Part shown: positions 7,771 to 15,840 of the stretch, piece by piece
How positions within the stretch are numbered: position 1 is the stretch's first letter
Layout of the letters: every line of letters begins with the position of its first letter
Source: Bdellovibrio svalbardensis
Lineage (GTDB): Bacteria; Bdellovibrionota; Bdellovibrionia; Bdellovibrionales; Bdellovibrionaceae
Length of the DNA: 64,000 nt
Direction: 5' to 3'
NCBI RefSeq assembly: GCF_029531655.1
Contig: NZ_JANRMI010000006.1
Coordinates: 62,001 to 126,000, forward strand
Notes under the pieces: model-generated
Databases searched by the model: none
Told to the model about the DNA's origin: nothing
The model's input: the letters and a program-made list of their open reading frames with translations, nothing else
Made by a program: the position numbers and the translations under genes

Positions 7771-9090
7771 ATGACCATTTCGCGCCGAGAGTTTCTAAAT
7801 ATTTCTGCCAAAGCTCTGGCTATTTCGTCGGCACTATCTACGCAAGCCTTCGGATCGGTTGCTGAGGCATTGGGCTCGCTCTTTACCGGCGACATTCCGA
7901 TTTGTCAGCATATGACCAATGCCACGACTTCACAGTTCACCGTGCTGACCTTAGGCAAAATGCCCTATGCCTATCGCGTGCTGGATTCCCAGGGAAGGGA
8001 TGTTCCTGTGCAGCTCTGGGATCATGCTACGCGAAAAGGTTTTGATTGCGGGATAGACAAGCTCTTTGTGCAAAACTTGCGTTCGGAGGAACGCTATCGC
8101 CTGCGGGTGATAGATAAAGACCGAGGGACTATTTTAGACGAGAGAATTTTCAAAGCCCTGCCTTTGACCACAAAGAAATCATTACGTTTTGCTTTGGTCA
8201 GCTGTATGGATGACATGTATTTCTATCAGCGTAAAAATATGTGGAGTCGGCTCTTTGCTCATCGTCCTGAAATGATTTTTGCCATTGGCGACACCGTCTA
8301 TGCAGACACGTTCAGTGATGGAACCGCCGATGGCTTGTGGAAGCGATATTGCGAAACCCGCTCTTTGTTGCATCATTTTCGTCAGCCCTTTCTCATTCCA
8401 ACCCTGGCAACCTGGGATGATCATGATTATGGCAAGAACAACGCCAATAAAAACTTTCATTTGAAAGAAGCAGCACGCCGGATATTTGATTTATTTTGGG
8501 GAAGTAGAGAAGTCGATGGATTCAAGCGGGGCTATGGTGTGAGTTCGATATTCACCGGCTTTGGGCAGCGTTTTTTCTTTATGGATGATAGATACTTCAG
8601 AGACGATCCTGGGTTGAGCAGAGGCCTGCATTGGGGCCGTGATCAACAAGAGGATTTCTTAGCGCGACTTGGAGAAAACAGCAAACCGAGTTGGATCCTC
8701 AATGGCAGTCAATATTTTGGAAACTACTACAAGCAAGAGTCGATGTTGAAAGATTATACGGCCAATCTCAAAGACGTGCTGAAGAAATTGTCTCAGATCT
8801 CAGCTCCCGTGATTTTAGGTTCGGGAGATATTCATTTCAGCGAGATTCTGGAACTGGAGCCGAGAATTCTTGGTTACAAGACGTTCGAGATCACCTCCAG
8901 CTCCATCCATAGCTTCGCGATTCCGCTGGGGGAGATCATGCGCAATGATCGTCGCGTTGAGTACTCCTGGCATCATAATTATCTCATTATCAACTCATCC
9001 GTTGTGGATGGGGGATTGAAAACTCTAACTCAATCTTATGGTCGATTTGGCCAAAATCTATTCACCCATCAAGGGCGCGTGATCAGATAA
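7771..9090 (+). CDS. PhoD-like metallophosphatase, Tat-exported
   Basis: 439 residues. The N-terminus has the twin-arginine motif SRREFLN and a hydrophobic region, so it is exported folded. A short N-terminal beta domain (about residues 40-130) precedes the phosphatase core with the metal-ligand blocks GDTVYAD, WDDHDYG and GSGDIHFS. PhoD-type enzymes are Ca/Fe-dependent phosphodiesterases or phosphomonoesterases used for phosphate scavenging. The ribosome-binding site is in a hairpin and a 13-bp palindrome lies upstream, suggesting regulation at two levels. Confidence 0.85.
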   Translation: MTISRREFLNISAKALAISSALSTQAFGSVAEALGSLFTGDIPICQHMTNATTSQFTVLTLGKMPYAYRVLDSQGRDVPVQLWDHATRKGFDCGIDKLFVQNLRSEERYRLRVIDKDRGTILDERIFKALPLTTKKSLRFALVSCMDDMYFYQRKNMWSRLFAHRPEMIFAIGDTVYADTFSDGTADGLWKRYCETRSLLHHFRQPFLIPTLATWDDHDYGKNNANKNFHLKEAARRIFDLFWGSREVDGFKRGYGVSSIFTGFGQRFFFMDDRYFRDDPGLSRGLHWGRDQQEDFLARLGENSKPSWILNGSQYFGNYYKQESMLKDYTANLKDVLKKLSQISAPVILGSGDIHFSEILELEPRILGYKTFEITSSSIHSFAIPLGEIMRNDRRVEYSWHHNYLIINSSVVDGGLKTLTQSYGRFGQNLFTHQGRVIR

Positions 9091-9094
9091 GGCC

Positions 9095-9178
9095 GGACAG
9101 TCATCCAGGTCTCACTTTGAGACAGGCAGAAGCTCTGTCCTTAAGGCGTGGGGCATCTTGGGCTTAAGGGGCTTTTTA
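9095..9178 (+). terminator. Nested hairpins after phoD-like gene
   Basis: GGACAG (9095-9100) pairs with CTGTCC (9135-9140) around an inner GTCTCA/TGAGAC hairpin (9109-9123). An overlapping alternative stem CCTTAAG/CTTAAGG (9139-9145, 9163-9169) is followed by GGC and a T run. This is probably the terminator region of the PhoD-like gene. The two overlapping stems are mutually exclusive at their junction. Confidence 0.5.
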
Positions 9179-9226
9179 TTTCTATTAACGCGCATAGCTT
9201 ACAACAAATATTGTTAAACTGGCCCG

Positions 9227-9246
9227 CGGAATTCGCTAAAATTCCG
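9227..9246 (+). promoter_or_regulatory. Hairpin just before lytic transglycosylase start
   Basis: CGGAATT (9227-9233) and AATTCCG (9240-9246) form a 7-bp stem with a 6-base loop ending 10 bases before the ATG at 9257. No good Shine-Dalgarno is visible between them, so the hairpin occupies the place where one would normally be. Confidence 0.3.
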
Positions 9247-9256
9247 ATAGGTACAT

Positions 9257-10696
9257 ATGCGCAAATTATTTATTCTTTCATTCTTATTGGTGACAGGTTG
9301 TGCGACGAAGTCGCGCGAGCCGGCGATGGTTGTTCCAGCGGGGGCTCTAGAGTTGAGCCAAGCTTTGCAACAGGGAGCTGCTCCGACTTTGGCGCAATTG
9401 CGAGCGCAGTCTTCAGTGCAGGGATTTGAAGGGCTGAATGGGAAAGATCCTGCAGCATCTTTGCCGCAGTCGTTAAAGGCTGAAAAGACCGTGCAGGTTT
9501 CTTCAAAAGAAAAAAACCAACAGCAACAGTATTTGAAGAAGTTCCGCAATTGGAGCCTTGCTAAAAAAACCAGTCGCGGACATCAACTGCTGGCAGATTT
9601 TGAATGCAGCAAAGCTGTTGAAAGTCAGGCCCTTGGTTTTTCTTTAGAGTTGGATTTCCCGGCAACAGAGGCCAGTGCGGTCTCACAAAATCTGCATGAA
9701 AAGATTCTGAGCTGTCCGGCAGTTTCAAAGAATGAAAGCCTATTCCGTTTGGCAGTTTTTTCTATTCAAAAAGGGGAGTGCCCGAAGGCCGAGGAATATT
9801 TGAATATGTTCCCAGCGAGTTCAGACCGCGGTGTGAATGATCGTTTGGCTTACTTACACAGCCTGTGCTCGTCCTCTAAAGAGGCAAGCAATAGAAACCC
9901 ATGGGGTGGCTACGGCATTCTTTTGGAGGATGCAAATAAGTCTGAGCATATCAGACCTCAATGGTATCTATCGACCTCCAGCGGCTCAGAGGATTGGGAT
10001 CGTTTGTTAGTTTCCTTCATTGAGCTGAATGAAAAAGGCAAAGCTGAAACAGTTAAGTATCTCGCAAGCAAGTTGAACTATGAAAAGTTCAGAAGCCTGC
10101 CTTTGCCATTCCAAACTTCAATGTTAGTCATGATGAGTTTCAGCGGCGCAGACCTGTCAGTCTTCCAGACGTTGCATCGCTATTTAGCAGACCATCCTGA
10201 AATGTTATCTCCATCGGTGGCTGGTCTTTTGTTCCCGGTTCGTTATTGGAAGGAAATTGTCGAGAACAGCAAGAGCGCCGATCCAGTATTGGTGAAAGCA
10301 TTGATCAGACAAGAGAGTGCCTTCAACCCATCGGCGCGAAGTCGGGCAAAGGCATCAGGTCTGATGCAGCTCATTTATCCAACGGCACGAATCTTTGGTG
10401 TGAAACAGCCTAAGCAACTTTTAAGTCCTGGCGCAAATATTCACGCAGGTTCTGAGTTCCTGGCTCGACTGATCAATGAATTTGGTTCTGTTGAATTGGC
10501 GTTAGCTGCTTACAATGCAGGTCCTGGGATCGTTCGTCAGTGGCAAAAGCGCTATCCAACCAACAACATTGATCTATTTGTTGAAATGATCCCATACACG
10601 GAAACTCGCGAGTACGTGCGCTTGGTCACCCGTAATTACAAAGTTTATCAATCTATTCTTACCAAACCACAAGTATTGGGTGATTTGAACTATTGA
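9257..10696 (+). CDS. Lytic murein transglycosylase lipoprotein (SLT, GH23)
   Basis: 479 residues. The lipobox Cys is at residue 15 (VTGC). Residues up to about 330 are a helical, possibly TPR-like solenoid as in soluble lytic transglycosylases. The C-terminal catalytic domain has ALIRQESAF with catalytic Glu at about 353, ASGLMQL, and AAYNAGPG. The enzyme cleaves peptidoglycan between MurNAc and GlcNAc with 1,6-anhydro product formation. It is membrane-tethered in the periplasm and could act in self cell-wall growth or, in a predator, prey wall remodelling. Its 3' end overlaps the convergent SDR gene by 7 bp. Confidence 0.9.
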   Translation: MRKLFILSFLLVTGCATKSREPAMVVPAGALELSQALQQGAAPTLAQLRAQSSVQGFEGLNGKDPAASLPQSLKAEKTVQVSSKEKNQQQQYLKKFRNWSLAKKTSRGHQLLADFECSKAVESQALGFSLELDFPATEASAVSQNLHEKILSCPAVSKNESLFRLAVFSIQKGECPKAEEYLNMFPASSDRGVNDRLAYLHSLCSSSKEASNRNPWGGYGILLEDANKSEHIRPQWYLSTSSGSEDWDRLLVSFIELNEKGKAETVKYLASKLNYEKFRSLPLPFQTSMLVMMSFSGADLSVFQTLHRYLADHPEMLSPSVAGLLFPVRYWKEIVENSKSADPVLVKALIRQESAFNPSARSRAKASGLMQLIYPTARIFGVKQPKQLLSPGANIHAGSEFLARLINEFGSVELALAAYNAGPGIVRQWQKRYPTNNIDLFVEMIPYTETREYVRLVTRNYKVYQSILTKPQVLGDLNY

Positions 10697-11442
10697 ATCA
10701 CCCAGCCACCATCTGCAACCAAGGCCTGACCTGTAACGAAGGAGGCCTTGTCTGAATTCAACCAAAGTGCTGCCTCTGCAATTTCCTCCGGTGTTCCAAG
10801 TCGTCCCAAAGGGGTGGCCTGAATAAACTGTGATTTGCTTTCAGGTTCATGCTTTAGAAAGCGGTCAACCATAGGGGTTTGAATAACTCCGGGGCAGACT
10901 GCATTGACCCGAATGTTTTGTTTTGCATATTCCAGAGCGGCAACTTTAGTCAGCCCCAGGACTCCGTGTTTGCTGGCAACATAAGGTGCCATTTGTGTGA
11001 AGCCCACAATTCCTGCAATGGAAGAGCAATTCACGATCGAGCCGCCACCGGCTTTGGCCATATGAAAAAGTTCGTACTTCATGCACATCCAAACACCACG
11101 TAAGTTGACATTGATAACGCCGTCCCAATTTTCGTCTGTGGCGTCTTGAAAGGAACAGGCAAAGCCTTCGACTCCGGCATTGTTGAAGGCATATTGGATT
11201 CGACCAAATCTTTCGACCGCTGCGAAAAAGGCTTTATTGATGTCTCCATCAATAGTCACGTCACAACTGAAGGCCTCTGCTGGAACGTCGGTGCTGGATC
11301 GAATCAGAGATAGCGTTTCTCGCGCTCCTTCTTCTGAAACATCCACGACGGCAACAGGGATTCCCGCTTTCGCATATGTGATGGCAGTGGCTCTGCCAAT
11401 GCCAGAACCTGCACCGGTAATAAAGGCGGCTCCATTTTTCAT
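10690..11442 (-). CDS. Short-chain dehydrogenase/reductase
   Basis: 250 residues from the ATG at 11442. The start was chosen because AAGGAG lies just upstream and the ATG overlaps the upstream stop as ATGA. The TGAGSGIG cofactor loop, NNAG and YVASK catalytic Tyr/Lys are intact, as is the late PLGRLGTPEEIA segment of classical SDRs. Linkage to a CoA-transferase gene suggests a 3-hydroxyacyl or hydroxybutyrate-type oxidoreduction, but the substrate cannot be read from the sequence. Confidence 0.9.
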   Translation of the reverse strand: MKNGAAFITGAGSGIGRATAITYAKAGIPVAVVDVSEEGARETLSLIRSSTDVPAEAFSCDVTIDGDINKAFFAAVERFGRIQYAFNNAGVEGFACSFQDATDENWDGVINVNLRGVWMCMKYELFHMAKAGGGSIVNCSSIAGIVGFTQMAPYVASKHGVLGLTKVAALEYAKQNIRVNAVCPGVIQTPMVDRFLKHEPESKSQFIQATPLGRLGTPEEIAEAALWLNSDKASFVTGQALVADGGWVIQ

Positions 11443-12707
11443 AAACTCTCCTTGTTGTACCAAGATTTCTCAAGGGCTACACGATCTTCTGGGTGTGCGA
11501 TAGCGATCAAGGCCAGCGCCCGCTCGTGCAAAGTTTTTCCATAGAGATCTGCGATTCCATATTCAGTGACCACGTAGTGGACATGGGCTCTGGTTGTAAC
11601 AACCCCCGCGCCGACTTTTAAGGTGGGGACGATGCGGGAGATTCCTTTGCGGGTTCTGCTGGTCAACGCAATGATGGGCTTTCCGCCAGGAGAGAGAGTG
11701 GCGCCACGCATGAAGTCCATTTGCCCTCCCACACCAGATATGATTTTTGAGCCCACAGAGTCGGCACAGATTTGTCCCGTCAGATCTATTTCCACCGCGG
11801 AGTTGATTGCAATCACCTTTGGATTTCGCGCAATCGTTGTCGGATTATTGACATAGCCAATATCCAATTGTTCGACACTGGGATTGTCATGGATAAAGTC
11901 ATACAGAGCCTGGCTGCCGATGACAAAGCCCGAAACGGTTTTCCCAGCGTGAACTTTTTTTTGCGAGTTGTCGATGGCACCGCATTTGAGAAGTTCAAGA
12001 GCCCCATCGGACCACATTTCTGAATGCAACCCCAGATGCCTTCGGTCTTTCAAATTGGCCAAAGCTGCGTCTGGAATGCTGCCAATGCCAATTTGCAAGG
12101 TTGAACCATCTTCAATCAGATCTGCGATATATTTGCCAATGGCCAGCTCATCCTTACCCAAAGGGCCTGGTAAAGACTCCGGCAGAGGTTCGTCGATTTC
12201 AATGAAATGAGCAATGCGATCCATGTGAATAAACCCATCACCATGCACACGAGGCATTTTCTTGTTGATCTGAGCAATGATGATCTTTGCGGAATCAATG
12301 GCAGCCCGAGCCACGTCGACACTGGTCCCCAACGTACAGTAACCATGTATATCGGGAGGTGATACGTGGATAAGCGCGACATCCAAGGGCCTTTTGCCAG
12401 AGCGAAACAAGTTCGGAATTTCAGAAAGGAAGCAGGGGAGATAGTCGACCCGGCCCTCTTTCATTTTAGGGCGCATATTCGGTCCGACAAAAAGATTTGC
12501 CACTCTAAAACTGCCTGCGAATTTTTCATCGGCGTAGGTTGCCTGATCCATCGTATGTATATGAATGAGTTCCACATCTTTCAAACGAGGAGCATGCTCG
12601 ACAAGAGCTTTGGTGAGTACCATGGGAGTCGCCGCGCCTCCGTGAATAAAGATTCGCTGATGTGATTGCACATATTGAAGGACATCGAAGGCATTGTTTG
12701 ATTTCAC
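11439..12707 (-). CDS. Acetyl-CoA hydrolase/transferase family protein (4-hydroxybutyrate CoA-transferase-like)
   Basis: 422 residues, apparently from a GTG start. It has the two-domain family I CoA-transferase layout, with GIGSIPDA, LGLHSEMWSDG carrying the Glu that forms the CoA thioester in this family, and the C-terminal EYGIADLYGKTLHERA block followed by AHPEDR. It moves CoA between acyl groups such as acetate and 4-hydroxybutyrate or succinate. Translation is coupled to the downstream SDR by an ATGA overlap. The 102-bp gap upstream (12708-12809) should contain its promoter; nothing specific was recognised there. Confidence 0.88.
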   Translation of the reverse strand: MKSNNAFDVLQYVQSHQRIFIHGGAATPMVLTKALVEHAPRLKDVELIHIHTMDQATYADEKFAGSFRVANLFVGPNMRPKMKEGRVDYLPCFLSEIPNLFRSGKRPLDVALIHVSPPDIHGYCTLGTSVDVARAAIDSAKIIIAQINKKMPRVHGDGFIHMDRIAHFIEIDEPLPESLPGPLGKDELAIGKYIADLIEDGSTLQIGIGSIPDAALANLKDRRHLGLHSEMWSDGALELLKCGAIDNSQKKVHAGKTVSGFVIGSQALYDFIHDNPSVEQLDIGYVNNPTTIARNPKVIAINSAVEIDLTGQICADSVGSKIISGVGGQMDFMRGATLSPGGKPIIALTSRTRKGISRIVPTLKVGAGVVTTRAHVHYVVTEYGIADLYGKTLHERALALIAIAHPEDRVALEKSWYNKESL

Positions 12708-12809
12708 AAGAACCGCCGATTTCTATTATGAATCTTTGGGGTTGGAAAATCTTGGATTTGCTTTCAATCAGGTTCAGACGCTGTCATTTGAGGGGAGCTT
12801 GTCTCCAAT

Positions 12810-14219
12810 CTAAATTTGTGGATCATAAGATGGCGGCTCTGCGAAGGTCACGGCTTTCATTTTTTCAAGTTTCACGCGTTCGTTCATTTTCGGAATATAA
12901 ACGGAAAAACCAATTTGATTGATAATACGATGCCCAAGTTCACTTGCAGCTGACGGTTCACCGTGGACTAAAAAAACTTTTTCGGGGCGCTGTCGGGCGG
13001 CTTTAACCCATTCTAAAAGTTCCTTCTGGTCGGCATGAGCCGAGAAAGAATCTGAAGTTATAACTTCAGCATTAATTTGGGTAAAGCGACCGTGGATTTT
13101 GACCTCAGTGCACCCATTGGCTAAAGCCCATCCCCGTGTGCCGGCACTTTGAAAACCAGCCAAAAGAATGATGTTGTTCTTATTATCGCCAAAGGCTTCG
13201 AGGTGGTAAAGAATACGCCCCCCGGAGAGCATGCCACTTGCCGCGATGATGATCATGGGACCCGATTTTTCATTCAGGGACCGGGACTCATCGGCGGATT
13301 TGATGAAGTGAACTTCCTTGAAGAGCTCTTCAATTTTCTGAGATGAAACTTTCAGCAAAGAGGCGTAGGTTCGATAAAGCCGAGTCACCTCTTGTCCCAT
13401 CGGGGTGTTTAGATAGATGGGAATCTCTTTGGGGATTTGTCCACTATGGCGAAGTTCGATAAGCTCAATCAGTAAATTCTGGGAACGACCGATGGCAAAA
13501 GCGGGAATCAGCAGGATACTTTTACGTTGATGGATCTTGTTGACCAAATCACGAAGGACTTCTTTGCTGGCAGGGCCGCGATGAGGTCGGTCGCCATAGG
13601 TGGATTCCATGACGATATAGTCACAGGCACGAGGAAGCTCTGGCGGACGCATGATGGGATCTTGTTTTCTGCCGATATCACCTGAAAATAAGATACTGGT
13701 TTTGCGATAAGAAACCATGACAGAGGCGGCGCCAAGAATATGTCCCGCTTCAGAGAAATAAAATTCCAGATCTTTCAAAGCAAATTTCGTATGGAAAGGC
13801 TGATGTTTAAAAAGTGGAAAAGTCGCCTCAACATCCGTGGAGTCATACAGTGGCAGGGCAGGATGGTGTTTCGAAAAGCCATGCTTGTTGGCGTGAGCGG
13901 CGTCCTCCTCTTGAATCTTGGCCGCATCAAGAAGGACGACCTTCGCAAGCTCAATGGTGGCTTCGGTCCCATAGATCGGTCCTTGAAATCCACTTTTAAC
14001 CAAACGTGGTAAATACCCACAGTGATCGAGATGGGCATGTGTGAGTATAACGGCGTCAATATGGGCAATATCAACGGGCAAGACATCCCAGTTTAGTACG
14101 CGAAACTCCTTCAGACCTTGAAACATCCCGCAATCAATCAAAACATTCGCTCGTTCAGAGCGAAGCAAGTATTTGGATCCTGTGACTGTTCCAGCTGCAC
14201 CCAAAAAAGTAATCTCCAT
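12810..14219 (-). CDS. Metallo-beta-lactamase fold RNA nuclease (beta-CASP family)
   Basis: 469 residues. The zinc motif HAHLDHCGYLP is at about residues 61-71, followed by EAGHILGAAS, FSGDIG, the beta-CASP block beginning MESTYGD, and C-terminal SAHADQ and FLVHGEP ligands. This is the CPSF73-like/KH-less type of bacterial beta-CASP ribonuclease. The start codon overlaps the upstream stop by one base (TAATG), placing it in an operon with a membrane protein and a universal stress protein. RNA turnover under stress is a reasonable inference. Confidence 0.9.
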   Translation of the reverse strand: MEITFLGAAGTVTGSKYLLRSERANVLIDCGMFQGLKEFRVLNWDVLPVDIAHIDAVILTHAHLDHCGYLPRLVKSGFQGPIYGTEATIELAKVVLLDAAKIQEEDAAHANKHGFSKHHPALPLYDSTDVEATFPLFKHQPFHTKFALKDLEFYFSEAGHILGAASVMVSYRKTSILFSGDIGRKQDPIMRPPELPRACDYIVMESTYGDRPHRGPASKEVLRDLVNKIHQRKSILLIPAFAIGRSQNLLIELIELRHSGQIPKEIPIYLNTPMGQEVTRLYRTYASLLKVSSQKIEELFKEVHFIKSADESRSLNEKSGPMIIIAASGMLSGGRILYHLEAFGDNKNNIILLAGFQSAGTRGWALANGCTEVKIHGRFTQINAEVITSDSFSAHADQKELLEWVKAARQRPEKVFLVHGEPSAASELGHRIINQIGFSVYIPKMNERVKLEKMKAVTFAEPPSYDPQI

Positions 14220-14755
14220 TAGAGAGTCTCCTTAGCGTTAAATAAAATATTAATTTGCGAGGCAAAAATTTTTCGATATAGCCGAATCTTGTCGTAGATT
14301 GGGTACCAATCAAAAAGAAAAACCTCCAGGGGTTTCCATAGGGAAACCCAGCCGAAGATCACGACGCCTTCGCGCAGAGATGTTTTGATAAAGTCCGACT
14401 CAATGTTTTGCAAAATTTGGGCGATGGATAAACACAGAAATAAAATGATCAAGCCAAACAGTAAAAAAAGACGTGCCATGCGCATGGTCCGTGTAAACTC
14501 CAGACGTTTGAGTTCGATTTGGTATTTGAAATAGGAATGGATGGCTGCGGAAATCTTTTCTTCATCAATTGTCGGGTGTCGTTCGTCGATATCAATCTGA
14601 ATGCGAAAATACTTGGACCGGGTTTTACTTTCCTCGGCGCACGCGATCAGATAGTTTGCAAAGGAACTGTCTAGATCTCTTTCATGAAAGGGTGCCGGAT
14701 CTCTTGAGTCGAAGAGCTGAGGCACCTCTTTGATGTGAATTTCTATGACATTCAT
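14219..14755 (-). CDS. Membrane protein with long cytoplasmic N-terminus
   Basis: 178 residues with an AAGGTGA ribosome-binding site. Residues 1-95 are soluble and mixed alpha/beta with many acidic residues. Two hydrophobic segments follow at about residues 97-115 and 127-145, then a basic C-terminus. No family was recognised. It lies between a tandem universal stress protein and a beta-CASP nuclease, with gaps of 10 bp or less, so it may anchor or regulate one of them. Confidence 0.65.
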   Translation of the reverse strand: MNVIEIHIKEVPQLFDSRDPAPFHERDLDSSFANYLIACAEESKTRSKYFRIQIDIDERHPTIDEEKISAAIHSYFKYQIELKRLEFTRTMRMARLFLLFGLIILFLCLSIAQILQNIESDFIKTSLREGVVIFGWVSLWKPLEVFLFDWYPIYDKIRLYRKIFASQINILFNAKETL

Positions 14756-14764
14756 AAGTCACCT

Positions 14765-15685
14765 TTAAATAGAACGAACAACCACGACAGGGACAGGTGA
14801 GGTCAGGCAGGCATTGCGAGCGGTGCTTCCCAGGAAGGATGTCAAAAGTTTGTTTCTGCTATGCGTACCCATGATTAAAAGATCGTAGTCACTTTCCAAT
14901 TCGCGCTTTAGTTCTTTTTCTATTTCGCGTTCTTCTGTGACCACTTGGCCGGTTGTGACAATGCCGTCTTTTTTGAATTGGTCGACTCTTTTTGTGGTTT
15001 CTTCCCGGCCCCAGCGTTTCATCTCAGCAATTTGTTTGTCTAAAGAGTAAATCGGAATTCGACTGTGTAAGAATACCTCTTTGACATGCATGATTGCATC
15101 ACCCACCGAGTGAAAGATGGTGACCCTTGCATCGGTGGACTTCGCCAACTTTCGGGCAAAATCTTCAGCGGGTTTGCTGGCAGATGTGAGGTCTGTCAGT
15201 AGCAGAATGCGTTGCTTTTTCCCCTTTGTGGCGAAGCCCGCTTTTTTTACTTTCGGACCTACCACGACGACAGGGACGGTGCTGTGTCTGATGACCTCTT
15301 CCGCCACACTGCCTAGAAATATTTTTCCTATTCCACTGAGCCCCCGGGTTCCAATGACAACCAGGTTTGGGGAATTTTTCTTGATCCACTTTAAGATTCC
15401 TTCGAGGGGATGGCCCGACTCGATATGGACTTCACTTTCAGGCGAAACCTTGTCGAGGTCTTCTTTCAACTGCGTAATCATCTGCGGGCTGCGCTTGTCC
15501 AGCGGAGCCAAGAGTTTTCTTTTTCGCAAATGCTCAGGAATGTCCTCAACATACAGAAAATGCAGCTGCGCCTCGAGAGCTTGGCAAAGATGAGCTGCTA
15601 GATTTCGCAGCTGATGGGATCTTTTTCTTCCCTTGACTGAGAGACTGCTAATGTCATCCGTGAGCAGAACTTTTGTAGGTGGCAT
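14765..15685 (-). CDS. Tandem universal stress protein
   Basis: 306 residues from the ATG at 15685, chosen over the GTG at 15691 because GAAGGAA then sits at proper spacing. Two UspA domains each end in the nucleotide-binding signature: GTRGLSGIGKIFLGS (first, about residues 115-130) and GTHSRNKLLTSFLGS (second, about 275-290). Both have a Val-rich last strand. Such proteins bind ATP or AMP and are induced by starvation or low oxygen. It heads an operon with the membrane protein and beta-CASP nuclease and is divergent from a cation ATPase. Confidence 0.9.
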   Translation of the reverse strand: MPPTKVLLTDDISSLSVKGRKRSHQLRNLAAHLCQALEAQLHFLYVEDIPEHLRKRKLLAPLDKRSPQMITQLKEDLDKVSPESEVHIESGHPLEGILKWIKKNSPNLVVIGTRGLSGIGKIFLGSVAEEVIRHSTVPVVVVGPKVKKAGFATKGKKQRILLLTDLTSASKPAEDFARKLAKSTDARVTIFHSVGDAIMHVKEVFLHSRIPIYSLDKQIAEMKRWGREETTKRVDQFKKDGIVTTGQVVTEEREIEKELKRELESDYDLLIMGTHSRNKLLTSFLGSTARNACLTSPVPVVVVRSI

Positions 15686-15724
15686 AGACACTTCCTTCAG
15701 TATATTTTTTGATGAAAGGTCTTG

Positions 15725-15769
15725 GGGCTCAATAGAAATGAAGATGTTCTGTGTGATCGCATTGAGCCC
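15725..15769. promoter_or_regulatory. 9-bp inverted repeat between USP and cation ATPase genes
   Basis: GGGCTCAAT (15725-15733) and ATTGAGCCC (15761-15769) are perfect complements separated by 27 bases. They are centrally placed in the divergent promoter region 15686-15840. The spacing of the arm centres (36 bp) would suit a dimer-of-dimers or looped operator controlling both directions. Confidence 0.4.
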
Positions 15770-15840
15770 GCTGTAATAAAACAGGTTTCAGTGAGTGTGG
15801 AATCAGGGGACAATATTTTCTTTATCCCGGGGGGAGTCTT

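Noticed and set aside
15117-15593. Long open frame (158 codons) antisense to the first USP gene
   Set aside because: It lies wholly inside a conserved USP coding region, has no ribosome-binding site or recognisable protein character, and is explained by codon bias on the opposite strand.
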